Shown: positions 8,861 through 18,058 of the stretch, in pieces
Layout of the letters: each line of letters opens with the position of its first letter
Position numbering within the stretch: position 1 is the first letter of the stretch
Assembly (NCBI RefSeq): GCF_965215655.1
Contig: NZ_OZ244111.1
Location: 3,844,001-3,908,000 of the forward strand
Length of the DNA stretch: 64,000 bases
Direction of reading: 5' to 3'
From: Nioella sp965215655
Lineage (GTDB): Bacteria; Pseudomonadota; Alphaproteobacteria; Rhodobacterales; Rhodobacteraceae
The notes under the pieces: model-generated
What the model was told of the DNA's origin: nothing
The model's input: only the letters and a program-made list of their open reading frames with translations
The model's database searches: none
Translations under genes and position numbers: made by a program

Positions 8861-10145
8861 AGCTCAGGCAGATTGCTGACACGTCGTCGTCGAAATCGGG
8901 ACGATTTGAATAGGCCTCCAGCTCTTTCACGAGTTTCGGCAGGAAACCATCTGCGGGGGCTTTTGCGTGGCGGGTCACAAGCTCTGCCAGCCCGTCTTCT
9001 CCCAGATAGCCGCCAGCAGGGTTGGCGCATTCGGTAAAGCCGTCGGAATGCAACAACAATCGGTCACCGGGGTGCAACTGAAACTCAATTGTTTCGAAAC
9101 GCGCGCCGGGCAGAAGGCCAATGGGCATCCCACCTTCGCCGACCCAGTCAACCTGGCCACCCGAGCGCAGAATCGCAGGGTGCGGATGGCCTGCCTGCAC
9201 CATGCGCGTGTTCCCGGTTTCAAGATCCACATCCGCCAGACAGAGGGTGAAATAAAGATCGGTCTCCACCTCTTCGAACATCATCTGGTTCAGCTTGCGG
9301 GCCACGTCATCGGGCGGCAGGGCGACCCAATGGCCCCCCCGGGCCTGCACCAGAGCCACGTTCTGTTCCGGCGCGGCAGTGCCAAGCAGCCCGGCCATGC
9401 GCGCGGCCAGCAGCGCCGAGGTGACGCCATGGCCAGACACGTCGAGCGAAAAAACCCCGATCCGGTTGCCGGGGATCGGGAAGAAGCCAACAAGATCGCC
9501 GCCCACATGGCCGCTGGACCGCAGCAACAGCGCGACGGACCCGTTCTGCACCGGACGGAAGGTTTCGCGCACCAGCGATTCCTGCAACCTCTTGGCCTCG
9601 ACCAGGTCACGGTCAAGCGCGTCATACAGCGTTTGAAGTTCCGCCAGCGTGCTACTGATCTTGCGGTTCTGGCTGACCAGTTCGCCCTGCATGGCAACGA
9701 TCCGTTCCCCGGCCCTGATTCGGGCGCGCAATTCATGGGGATTGACGGGTTTGGCAACGAAATCATCTGCCCCCGCCTCCAGCCCAAGAACAATTTCAGA
9801 CTTCTCGGATTTGGAGGTCAGAAGGATGACATAGCCATAGCTTTCCCGGTCCATCCGACGGAAGGCACGGCAGAAATCGGGGCCTGACATGCCGGGCATC
9901 ATCCAATCGGTCAGGATGATCGGGATCGCTTCGCGTGACAGGATGGCGAGTGCCTGTTCGGGGCTGTCGCAGACGGTGACCGGATGCCCCCATTTGCGCA
10001 GCAGGGTGGCCAGCAAGCGCCGCTGTGCCGGGCTGTTTTCCAGCACCAGCACAGGTGACAGGCCAGGAATTGCGGCCCCGGCCCTGTCCGTCATCAATGT
10101 CGCGTCATCGGGCACCTGCCACCTCTTGCCTGTGAATCCGGCCAT
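8850..10145 (-). CDS. response regulator receiver domain fused to PP2C/SpoIIE serine phosphatase
   Basis: A 431-residue signalling protein. Residues about 30-150 form a receiver domain with phospho-acceptor Asp in LTDWMMPGMSGPDF, switch Thr/Ser in LLTSKS and the conserved Lys in AKPVNP. The usual N-terminal acidic pair is replaced by Glu-Asn (LENSPAQ). A helical linker (about 155-205) leads to a SpoIIE/RsbU-type PP2C phosphatase domain (about 215-430) with metal motifs GGDLVGFF, DVSGHGVTSA, HSDGFTE and DDDVSAI. Such proteins dephosphorylate anti-sigma antagonists when the receiver is phosphorylated. A divergent HPt-domain gene lies about 130 bp upstream and is a candidate phosphodonor. No cognate antagonist or sigma gene is present in the window. 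Confidence 0.9.
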   Translation of the reverse strand: MAGFTGKRWQVPDDATLMTDRAGAAIPGLSPVLVLENSPAQRRLLATLLRKWGHPVTVCDSPEQALAILSREAIPIILTDWMMPGMSGPDFCRAFRRMDRESYGYVILLTSKSEKSEIVLGLEAGADDFVAKPVNPHELRARIRAGERIVAMQGELVSQNRKISSTLAELQTLYDALDRDLVEAKRLQESLVRETFRPVQNGSVALLLRSSGHVGGDLVGFFPIPGNRIGVFSLDVSGHGVTSALLAARMAGLLGTAAPEQNVALVQARGGHWVALPPDDVARKLNQMMFEEVETDLYFTLCLADVDLETGNTRMVQAGHPHPAILRSGGQVDWVGEGGMPIGLLPGARFETIEFQLHPGDRLLLHSDGFTECANPAGGYLGEDGLAELVTRHAKAPADGFLPKLVKELEAYSNRPDFDDDVSAICLSFTP

Positions 10146-10272
10146 TCGTGACAGCCGCGGGTTAAGGGCAGGTGAACTCTAAAATGCTGTCTATCTGGCT
10201 GGTTTTCCTAATCTCCCGTTAAGGGCTCTGACCTAGGATTCCGGTCAAAGAGCAGTGAAAACGGAGTTCGTG

Positions 10273-10593
10273 GTGATTGATCTGGAACGGTTGGAGGAGC
10301 TTCGGCAAGAGATCGGAGAGGAGGATTTCCTCGAAGTGGCCGAGATGTTTCTTGATGAAATGGCCGACAGTCTTGCGGCCCTTCAGGCCACCACCGGTGG
10401 CGCAGGCCCCGATGTGTTTCACGGGCTGCGTGGCAGCGCCCTGAACCTTGGCTTTACGGATTTCGCCACCGCCTGCACAGAGGCCGAGAAACGCGCGCTG
10501 GACGGGCAGCCGGTGGACGCGGTTCATCTGGACTGGCTCTACCGGGAATCGGTCAAAGCGTTCCAGACAGAACTGCCAGCCGACGCGGCCTAG
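10273..10593 (+). CDS. histidine phosphotransfer (HPt) domain protein
   Basis: A small all-helical protein of about 106 residues. The HPt signature FHGLRGSALNLGF carries the phospho-accepting His in H-x-L-R/K-G-S/A. It would relay phosphate between a sensor kinase and a receiver; the divergent receiver-PP2C protein is an obvious partner candidate. The start is uncertain. GTG at 10273 has GGAG six bases upstream and gives MIDLERLEELRQEIG; an in-frame GTG at 10255 would add six residues but has poor spacing to any ribosome-binding site. The 3' end overlaps the convergent threonine deaminase gene by 4 bp. Confidence 0.83.
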   Translation: MIDLERLEELRQEIGEEDFLEVAEMFLDEMADSLAALQATTGGAGPDVFHGLRGSALNLGFTDFATACTEAEKRALDGQPVDAVHLDWLYRESVKAFQTELPADAA

Positions 10594-11837
10594 ATCAGGA
10601 ATTCGGACAGCACCTCGTCTTCGGTGATGTCCCGATAGGCGAAACCGCGTTCTTCCATGCGCGCGAACAGCCCGTCGAAATCGGCGGCATCGCGGGTTTC
10701 GATCCCGATCAGGACCGAGCCGAAATTCCGCGCGGATTTCTTGAGATACTCGAACCGGGCGATATCGTCGCCTGGGCCAAGCAGCCCAAGAAAATCCTTC
10801 AGCGCGCCGGGACGCTGCGGCATGCGCAGGATGAAGTATTTCTTCACACCGCGGAAGCGCATGGCGCGTTCCTTGACTTCCGGAAGCCTCTCGAAATCGA
10901 AATTCCCGCCCGAGGTGACGCAGACAATCGTTTGCCCGCGCAGGGCTGCGCCAAGGTCCTGTAGGGCGTCGATGGCCAACGCGCCAGCCGGTTCCAGAAC
11001 GATGCCCTCGACATTCAGCATCTCGGAAATGGTCACGCAGATCCGATTTTCCGGGGCAGCCAGAACATCGCCCGGATCGGTGGTGGACAGAACCGCAAAA
11101 GGCGCCTCGCCAATCCGCGCCACGGCGGCCCCGTCGACGAAAGTGTTGACCTGCGGCAGCGTCACCGGTTCACCCGCTTTCAGCGCGGCAGCCAGACTTG
11201 CCCCGCCCTGCGGTTCCACAAGTTTCACACGCGTCCCGGCCCCCACGGCACTGAGGTAGGACAGCACCCCGGAGGACAGCCCGCCGCCGCCAACAGGCAA
11301 GATCAGCCGATCGGGCGTTGCGCCGAGCTGTTCCAGCAGCTCCACCGCGACCGAGGCCTGCCCTTCCATCACATCCGGATCATCGAAGGGCGACAGGAAG
11401 GCGGCGCCGGTTTCTGCACAGAACGTCTGCGCGGCGGCCAGCGTTTCGTCGAAATAGTCGCCCACCAGCTTGATCTCGACCGCATCGCCGCCAAAGGCGC
11501 GGGTCTTGTCGATCTTCTGGCGTGGCGTGGTGACCGGCATGAAGATCTCGCCCCGCACCCCGAAATGACGGCAGACAAAGGCCACCCCCTGCGCGTGATT
11601 TCCCGCGCTGGCACAGACGAAAAGCCGCCGCTCGGGGTCCTCGGCCAGCCGCTTGGTCATGGCGTTGAAGGCGCCCCGGATCTTGTAGCTGCGCACTGGC
11701 GACAGATCTTCGCGCTTCAGCCAGATATCGGCGCCGTAGCGGTCCGACAGAAAGGCATTGCGCAAGAGCGGCGTTGGCGGAAACAGCTCTCTCATCGCAA
11801 CCGTGGCCGCACGGGCCTTGTCGGCAAAATCACTCAT
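10590..11837 (-). CDS. ilvA: threonine ammonia-lyase (threonine deaminase)
   Basis: A 415-residue PLP enzyme converting L-threonine to 2-oxobutanoate, the first step toward isoleucine. The PLP lysine lies in SYKIRGAFNAM (near residue 60). The glycine-rich phosphate loop appears as PVGGGGLSSG and the C-terminal catalytic-domain motif as TSGGNFD. A C-terminal ACT-like regulatory region (about 330-415; FGSVLIGIETRDAADF) is present, as in the short IlvA type. The gene overlaps the HPt gene at its 3' end. A multi-spanning membrane protein gene lies 18 bp upstream on the same strand. Confidence 0.92.
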   Translation of the reverse strand: MSDFADKARAATVAMRELFPPTPLLRNAFLSDRYGADIWLKREDLSPVRSYKIRGAFNAMTKRLAEDPERRLFVCASAGNHAQGVAFVCRHFGVRGEIFMPVTTPRQKIDKTRAFGGDAVEIKLVGDYFDETLAAAQTFCAETGAAFLSPFDDPDVMEGQASVAVELLEQLGATPDRLILPVGGGGLSSGVLSYLSAVGAGTRVKLVEPQGGASLAAALKAGEPVTLPQVNTFVDGAAVARIGEAPFAVLSTTDPGDVLAAPENRICVTISEMLNVEGIVLEPAGALAIDALQDLGAALRGQTIVCVTSGGNFDFERLPEVKERAMRFRGVKKYFILRMPQRPGALKDFLGLLGPGDDIARFEYLKKSARNFGSVLIGIETRDAADFDGLFARMEERGFAYRDITEDEVLSEFLI

Positions 11838-11855
11838 GGCGCGGGCCTCTCGGGA

Positions 11856-12635
11856 TCAGTTCAGGGGGCGGCCTTCGATCTGTGTGCCAAAAAGCGTGGT
11901 CAGCAGGGACAGGTTCAGCAGCACCTGTATCCAGTACAGGAACGCCATCGGGATGATCCCAAGGGCGCTTTCGCCGAAGATCACCGCAACCAGCTGGTTC
12001 GCGAGGGTCATGGCCAGCGCAATGAAGAACAGAGGCACCAGAAGATGGCTGGCGACGGGCTTCGTCGCTTCCCAGCTTTCGCGAAAGGTCATCTTCTGGC
12101 CAAGCGCGGCGGCAGGAAGGATCAGGCCGACGCGAGTGATCAGCCAGGTCAGGCCAAGCGTGAAGCCGGTCAGAAGGACGAAGGCGAAGGCCTGGGACGG
12201 GATGACGCTGAGGAAGATGCCAAGGACGATCATCGCGGCAATGCTGACCGCAACCGCAAACAGACCGATCAGAAACGCGCGGCCCAGATAGGACATGATG
12301 TAGGGCCCGTGCCAGTTCGGCACCACACCGCGCCCGTATTCTTCCAGCAGCACGAAACGGTGCCAACCAACAGCGGCCCAGCAATAGGTGATGACGCTGA
12401 CCACGACACCGGCCAGGACAGTCAGGAAGATCACGCCAGGGTTGACGTCAGGCAGTTGCGCCGGATCAACCGTGGTATTGCCGAACGTGGTGTAGGAAAC
12501 GCCCCAGCTCATGAACAGGGCCAGCAGGACGGCAGCGGGCAGGAAGGTCGGAACCAGCGTCAGACGCGCCGCTTGTCCCATATTTCCGAAAACCTGCGCC
12601 ACGATGTGCCGCAACATCCGATAGCCATAGTCCAT
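11856..12635 (-). CDS. predicted multi-spanning membrane protein of unknown function
   Basis: A 259-residue protein with about six predicted transmembrane helices (around residues 22-45, 68-92, 115-142, 148-175, 200-224 and 230-250). A soluble loop between the first two contains FGNTTVDPAQLPDVNPG. It recalls the loosely defined inner-membrane families with repeated amphipathic N-terminal segments that are common in Rhodobacterales, but I recognise no catalytic or transport motif. It is co-directional with ilvA and divergent from argG. An inner-membrane location is inferred from hydropathy only. Confidence 0.7.
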   Translation of the reverse strand: MDYGYRMLRHIVAQVFGNMGQAARLTLVPTFLPAAVLLALFMSWGVSYTTFGNTTVDPAQLPDVNPGVIFLTVLAGVVVSVITYCWAAVGWHRFVLLEEYGRGVVPNWHGPYIMSYLGRAFLIGLFAVAVSIAAMIVLGIFLSVIPSQAFAFVLLTGFTLGLTWLITRVGLILPAAALGQKMTFRESWEATKPVASHLLVPLFFIALAMTLANQLVAVIFGESALGIIPMAFLYWIQVLLNLSLLTTLFGTQIEGRPLN

Positions 12636-12717
12636 ACGCTCACACTCCGCTTGTCTTGCTTCCCCCCTGAAAACCCGGTATCGCCGCCCCGGTCAATCGA
12701 ATTCCCGGAGATACCCC
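12636..12717. promoter_or_regulatory. divergent intergenic region between membrane protein and argG
   Basis: An 82-bp spacer holding the promoters for both directions. A GGAG ribosome-binding site lies 7 bases before the argG ATG. I see no convincing -35/-10 pair, ARG-box-like palindrome or leader peptide. Confidence 0.3.
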
Positions 12718-13944
<1,227 letters not shown>

Positions 13945-13979
13945 ACCTCCAGCCACGTCAGCATTGCCAGATTACGAAG

Positions 13980-14007
13980 ACCCGCCCATCAGATTGGGCG
14001 GGTTTTT
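13980..14007 (+). terminator. intrinsic terminator of argG
   Basis: A perfect 9-bp stem (ACCCGCCCA / TGGGCGGGT) with a 6-base loop is followed directly by a run of five T. It sits 36 bp after the argG stop codon. Confidence 0.85.
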
Positions 14008-14022
14008 CATTTGGGGACGGAT

Positions 14023-14310
14023 ATGGCGCTGGAAGAGATTGCGGGCCGGATCAACGCAGGATTGGCGGAAAAGCCGTTCGAAGGGTCGCTCAAGTTCGAT
14101 TGCGGACAGGATGGCGTGATCGTGCTGGCCGATGGCGGGGCCACGACCGAGGATCGGGATACGGATTGTACCCTGTCGCTCAGCCAGGACAATCTGGTGA
14201 AGCTGCTGGCGGGCAAGCTGAACCCGATGACGGGGCTGATGATGGGCAAGCTCAAGGTCAGCGGCAACCCGGCAGTGGCGATGAAGCTGAGCCAGTTGCT
14301 AAAGGGCTAA
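14023..14310 (+). CDS. SCP2 sterol-binding domain protein
   Basis: A 95-residue single-domain protein resembling the SCP-2 lipid-carrier fold: helix, beta strands (SLKFDCGQDGVIVLADG), and the hallmark LSLSQDNLVKLLAGKLNPMTG followed by GKLKVSGN. The domain binds hydrophobic ligands such as sterols or acyl chains. ATG at 14023 with GGGGACGG upstream is preferred; an in-frame TTG at 14011 lies too close to the argG terminator. Its last 4 bp overlap the convergent HlyC-like acyltransferase gene. Role unknown; cytoplasmic because it has no signal peptide. Confidence 0.85.
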   Translation: MALEEIAGRINAGLAEKPFEGSLKFDCGQDGVIVLADGGATTEDRDTDCTLSLSQDNLVKLLAGKLNPMTGLMMGKLKVSGNPAVAMKLSQLLKG

Positions 14311-14819
14311 AGACCCTCCAGGAATTCGCGGTCCGTCATCACATGCGACAGCCTTTCGCGGTCGAAATCTATGTGAACGATCCGCTGCGTCTGGTTGGCA
14401 CCGACAACGCGGCGAAACCGGAACTGTCTATCCGTGAAATTGCCACGGCGCATGATCCAGCGCACCATCGAGGCCGTCAGCCCGCGATAGGGCGCGATGA
14501 GGTCGATGATCCACAGGTTCTCGCCAGAGGTCCAATCCTCCGGGTCGAGCGGTTCGCCGGTGATCAGCTTTTCCTCGGCAGCACTGTTCAGGAACGCCCA
14601 GGTAAACAGGCCGCGCGGCACATCGTCGAAACGGAAGATCCTGAATTGACCGGTTTCAACCGCCGGTTCGAAATACCGGCGCAGCACGGACACGGGCATC
14701 TCGGCATGGCGCGGACTGCGAAAGGCGAGGAACAGAAAATCACCATAGACACGCAGCTTGTCAGCCGATGGCATCTCGATCTGCGGAACCGCCTTGCCCT
14801 CCATATCCTGCGCGGTCAT
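14307..14819 (-). CDS. HlyC-like toxin-activating lysine acyltransferase
   Basis: A 170-residue protein that fits the HlyC/RtxC family, which transfers fatty acyl chains from acyl-ACP to lysines of RTX toxins. Visible conserved features are RSPRHAEMPVSVL, where His38 matches catalytic His23 of HlyC in its SSPLHRNWPVSLF, and EDWTSGENLWIIDLIAPY, matching EDWTSGDRKWFIDWIAPF with the conserved Asp. The start at 14819 is chosen because its ATGA overlaps the stop of the upstream Hint-domain gene, giving tight translational coupling. No RTX toxin with GGxGxDxxx repeats is encoded in the window, so the acylation target is unknown. The coupled Hint protein is the best local candidate. Confidence 0.85.
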   Translation of the reverse strand: MTAQDMEGKAVPQIEMPSADKLRVYGDFLFLAFRSPRHAEMPVSVLRRYFEPAVETGQFRIFRFDDVPRGLFTWAFLNSAAEEKLITGEPLDPEDWTSGENLWIIDLIAPYRGLTASMVRWIMRRGNFTDRQFRFRRVVGANQTQRIVHIDFDRERLSHVMTDREFLEGL

Positions 14820-15766
14820 GGCCCGGCCCGTTCCGGCCCCATCAGAACCCGGGCTTCCCATGTGCGAAGAGAGGGGCGCGCGGGGTCTCCATAGCTGGCG
14901 GGGTCACTTAACTGCGGGAAAAGCTGCACGATCTCGTCACGGACCGCGCGGTCCAATTCGTCCATGGCATGATCACCCGGAAAGAAGCTTTCGGTGGCAA
15001 GACCTTCTGTCAGAATGATCTGGTGGCTGTCAAAAAGCAGGTGGAAATACTCCACCTCTTCGACCGCGTGATCGACAATGATCGAGTGGTCGTTCACCAG
15101 CATCTTCGCGGGCACCAGAACCTGCGGCTCTGCAAGAAACAGCTCTGCCCGCCAGCCATCCAGAAGCACCCTGTGTTGCGGCGAGACAAGGAGATCGCGA
15201 GAGGGGACTCCGGGGCCAAGCGCATCTGTGGTGATGCGGATCGGGCGCAGGGTGGGGGTGCAGGCAAGATCCTGCTGCGTCAGGTGACGCGATCCGATCC
15301 AGCGCACCGGCTGCGGCGGTCCATCAAGCGTGACAACCCTGTCACCGACGGACAGCGCTTCCACCGGAAGCGGCCCGTCAGGCGTTTCGACCAGCGTCCC
15401 GCGTGCGACGCAGATCAGGATGGTGATGGTGACGGTGTCCTCATCGGAACTGCCGCCACTCGTGCCGGTCACGGTGAAGTTGATCACCTGATCATTGCCC
15501 GAGGTGATCACCGCGGATCGGTCAACGATGAACGTGTATTCGCCCGTGGTCGCATTGGTGACGAGCGTGCCGTAACCGGGGTTGCTGACCGCTGAAAAGA
15601 CATATCCGTCAGTGGCTTCACTTGGCGATCCGCCCCCGAACAGTGGCACCACGTCGAAGTCGCCGCTGACGCTGGTGGCACTTGGGTCGGACAGGTCGAG
15701 CGTCTGCGCCCAATCGCTTGGCCCGCCGGTCGTATTGCCGCTGGTTTCACTGATGTTGTAGCCCAT
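14816..15766 (-). CDS. Hint-domain (Hedgehog/intein-like) protein with N-terminal VCBS/cadherin-like segment
   Basis: A 316-residue protein in two parts. Residues 1-117 are a beta-rich adhesin-like segment ending in a strand of the VCBS/cadherin-like type (DEDTVTITI). A Hint_2-type domain starts at Cys119 (CVARGTLVETPDGPLPVEAL) and continues through the SPQHRVLL motif (His197) and EYFHLLFDSHQIILTEG. Hint domains perform self-catalysed N-S acyl shift and peptide cleavage or ligation. The Cys nucleophile and block-B/F-like histidines are present, but no classical intein His-Asn end is seen. No Sec signal peptide is present, so type I or other leaderless export is possible. It is coupled by a 4-bp overlap to the HlyC-like acyltransferase. 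Confidence 0.85.
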   Translation of the reverse strand: MGYNISETSGNTTGGPSDWAQTLDLSDPSATSVSGDFDVVPLFGGGSPSEATDGYVFSAVSNPGYGTLVTNATTGEYTFIVDRSAVITSGNDQVINFTVTGTSGGSSDEDTVTITILICVARGTLVETPDGPLPVEALSVGDRVVTLDGPPQPVRWIGSRHLTQQDLACTPTLRPIRITTDALGPGVPSRDLLVSPQHRVLLDGWRAELFLAEPQVLVPAKMLVNDHSIIVDHAVEEVEYFHLLFDSHQIILTEGLATESFFPGDHAMDELDRAVRDEIVQLFPQLSDPASYGDPARPSLRTWEARVLMGPERAGP

Positions 15767-15873
15767 GGGGCGCCTGCTTAATCCACTTTGGGAACACGAA
15801 CTCTACTGCTGCTGTATCCAGTATAAACAGGGTTTCTGAAAATCCCAGTGGTCTGGCGTTCCATGTGCAGAAA

Positions 15874-15899
15874 CCGGCCCACACAGGGTGGGCCGGCAC
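15874..15899 (-). terminator. probable terminator of the small secreted-protein gene
   Basis: A perfect 9-bp inverted repeat (CCGGCCCAC / GTGGGCCGG, 5-base loop) is followed on the minus strand by a short T tract (TTTC). It lies about 40 bp after the stop of the gene ending at 15937. Confidence 0.6.
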
Positions 15900-15936
15900 A
15901 ACTGGTATCAGGGCGGAGTGACTGAACTTCAGACCG

Positions 15937-16350
15937 TTATTGCGCGGTGATCGTCGTCATGACGAGGTTGCCATCCACGCGGATCGGGCCATCCTCGGTG
16001 GCGCCAAGAGTGTATTCGAACCCACCGGTCATCATGCCGCCGTCTTCGCCGTGAATCATCAACATAAGCATGTCGCCTGCGGCAACCGCTTCCTGAAGAA
16101 TCGCAGTAACATCAACATTTTCGCCCTCGCGCAGCGGCGCGTAGCCGACCACGGGACCGGGGGCCATCGAGGCGTCGGTGCGGTGCACGACCAGCCAGCC
16201 GTTTGCAGGCGCAACGATGGTTTCGGCGGTCACTGTGCCGCCGGACACGTCCTGGTCCGCAGCGGTCACGGAGGGCGCCATCGCATGACCCGCTGCAAAG
16301 ACTACATTGGCGGCAAAGAACAGTGATGTGGACAGAAGGATCGTTCTCAT
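15937..16350 (-). CDS. small secreted protein with DUF7282-like domain
   Basis: A 137-residue protein with a clear Sec signal peptide (MRTILLSTSLFFAANVVFA, cleavage likely after AAGHA or VFA). A compact beta-rich domain follows, with NGWLVVHRTD and VGYAPLREGENVDVTA. This layout resembles the DUF7282 domain found in surface proteins, whose function is unknown. The start at 16350 is placed at the signal peptide; a longer in-frame start adds hydrophilic residues before it. Periplasmic or extracellular location is expected. It is flanked by a terminator and about 100 bp of upstream non-coding DNA, so it is probably monocistronic. Confidence 0.75.
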   Translation of the reverse strand: MRTILLSTSLFFAANVVFAAGHAMAPSVTAADQDVSGGTVTAETIVAPANGWLVVHRTDASMAPGPVVGYAPLREGENVDVTAILQEAVAAGDMLMLMIHGEDGGMMTGGFEYTLGATEDGPIRVDGNLVMTTITAQ

Positions 16351-16450
16351 TGTCTCGTATCTCCCTAGGTTATCGCGCCACTCAGGATCGGGTGGCATGG
16401 GGGAGTCACGAGGCGGGGCCTGAAAGAGTTTCAGCGATCGGGAAATTTTT

Positions 16451-17167
16451 TTATTTCAGCGCGTTCGGGGCCATTTGCAGGTAGTATGGCATCGCTTCTT
16501 CACAGAGCTGCGCAGCGTCGCCGTGCAGCTCTGGCAACGGCCCTTCGGCGCCCGCGAATCCGGTGCTGTTCCAGACCGCGCCGTACCAATGCGGGGCCCA
16601 AACACCGTCATCCTTGTGGCCGCCTTCGGGCCAGGACAGCATCGCGGGATCGAAGTCTAACCCTATGGCATCGCACAGTTTTTCCAGAATGTCTTGGGGG
16701 TTGTCGCGGATATCGTGGCTGTCGATCACGACCGGGTTGCCGCCGAAGGACTTGACCTCCTGATAAAGCTCCGCCTGTTGGCGGAAGCCGATATCGTCGA
16801 GGCTCGGGTTTTCGCGCTTGGCGGCATAGCTGGCAATCACCCGCGCCGGGTGCCGGATCAGGAAGACATTGACCACATCGCGCATCCAAAGACGAGGCAC
16901 GCCTGCGATCATGTGCTGGGTCATATGCTTTTGATACCAATGAGGTTTTCCGTCCGGGTTGGGACCGGACAGCGCGGCGGCAACAACCTGCGGATCATGC
17001 GGCTGCGCGGCGAGGATCTGGGTGGTCATCGGATGATCCAGCCCGGTTTTCGCCAGATAGGCGGCATAGAATGGCTCGTCCACAACGGCGCAATCGGCGC
17101 GGTTTCCGAAGGCATACATCATCGCCGTCGACAGGTTGCGCGGCCCCGACCACATCGCGATTTTCAT
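16451..17167 (-). CDS. sulfotransferase-like P-loop protein
   Basis: A 238-residue protein with a sulfotransferase-type nucleotide fold. The N-terminal WSGPRNLSTAMMYAF resembles the 5'-phosphosulfate loop of PAPS-dependent sulfotransferases. IRHPARVIASYA near residue 115 resembles the 3'-phosphate-binding motif. Such proteins are widespread in Roseobacter genomes and are often misannotated; no substrate is known. The start at 17167 is chosen at MKIAMWSGP, preceded on the minus strand by GGGGGTGA. The upstream region carries four 11-bp-spaced GTACACC-like repeats. Divergent from msrA. Confidence 0.75.
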   Translation of the reverse strand: MKIAMWSGPRNLSTAMMYAFGNRADCAVVDEPFYAAYLAKTGLDHPMTTQILAAQPHDPQVVAAALSGPNPDGKPHWYQKHMTQHMIAGVPRLWMRDVVNVFLIRHPARVIASYAAKRENPSLDDIGFRQQAELYQEVKSFGGNPVVIDSHDIRDNPQDILEKLCDAIGLDFDPAMLSWPEGGHKDDGVWAPHWYGAVWNSTGFAGAEGPLPELHGDAAQLCEEAMPYYLQMAPNALK

Positions 17168-17179
17168 GGCGTCACCCCC

Positions 17180-17219
17180 GTACACCGGGCGTACACCCCC
17201 CGTGCACCCCCCGTACAGA
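17180..17219. repeat. four GTACACC-type units at exact 11-bp spacing
   Basis: GTACACC occurs at 17180 and 17191, GTGCACC at 17202 and GTACAGA at 17213, each 11 bp apart and separated by C/G runs. The array lies 12 bp upstream of the sulfotransferase-like start codon and within the divergent promoter region of msrA. Confidence 0.6.
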
Positions 17220-17348
17220 CGGAATCCCGATTTCGCAAGCACGCGAGGGGGCGGTAACAGAGGCTCAAGCTGGTGTGAGCTCACGCGGTCTTGCGTTGTA
17301 TTACACCCCGTCCGGCGCGATGGATGGGTCAGAGAGGAGACCGAAGCC

Positions 17349-18023
17349 ATGCCCCGCATTCGCATCGCACATCATCTGAAGATCCCCGCCCTCGCGCTCT
17401 TCATCGGGCTCGGACTGATCGCCAGTCACAGCCGCGCCAACGCGGAAGAGATCCGCACCGCCGTGGTCGCGGGCGGCTGTTTCTGGTGCGTCGAGAGCGA
17501 CTTCGAAAGCGTCGAGGGCGTGATCGAGGCGGTGTCGGGCTTTGCCGGGGGCACAGTGGACAATCCCAGCTATCGTGACGTGACACGCGGCGGGACCGGC
17601 CACTACGAGGTGGTGGAGATCACCTATGACGCTGATCAGCTGCCCTATCGGGACTTGATCCACCTTTTTCTGCGGTCCATCGACGTGACCGACGATGGTG
17701 GCCAGTTCTGCGACCGGGGCGACAGCTATCGCACCGCGATCTTCGTGAATACGGGTGAGGAGCGCGCAATAGCAGAGGCCGAGATCGCCGCCGCAGAGGC
17801 ACAGCTTGGGCAGGCGGTCGTCACGCCGGTGCTGGATGCCGCGCCGTTCTGGCCGGCGGAAGACTACCACCAGAACTATTACCGCAGCGAAGACCTGATC
17901 CTGACGCGCTTTGGCCCGCGCCGGAAATCGGTGGCCTATGGGCTGTATCGGCAGGGATGCGGGCGCGATGCTCGTGTGTCCGAGCTATGGGGCGATGATG
18001 CGCCTTTCGTGGGGGATCACTAG
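17349..18023 (+). CDS. msrA: peptide-methionine (S)-S-oxide reductase with signal peptide
   Basis: A 224-residue MsrA. The catalytic GGCFWCVESDFE motif (nucleophilic Cys near residue 44) and downstream GTGHYEVVEI and DYHQNYY motifs are intact. It reduces the S-epimer of methionine sulfoxide. A hydrophobic N-terminal segment (about residues 12-30, ending ASHSRANA) looks like a Sec signal peptide, so the enzyme probably works in the periplasm rather than the cytoplasm. Candidate resolving cysteines lie in GQFCDRG and YRQGCGRD. Start ATG at 17349 has GAGGAGA upstream; longer in-frame starts run through the divergent promoter. Confidence 0.92.
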   Translation: MPRIRIAHHLKIPALALFIGLGLIASHSRANAEEIRTAVVAGGCFWCVESDFESVEGVIEAVSGFAGGTVDNPSYRDVTRGGTGHYEVVEITYDADQLPYRDLIHLFLRSIDVTDDGGQFCDRGDSYRTAIFVNTGEERAIAEAEIAAAEAQLGQAVVTPVLDAAPFWPAEDYHQNYYRSEDLILTRFGPRRKSVAYGLYRQGCGRDARVSELWGDDAPFVGDH

Positions 18024-18058
18024 ACGGCCGCACTTGGTCGGGCCCGCCGTCCGGGCGA

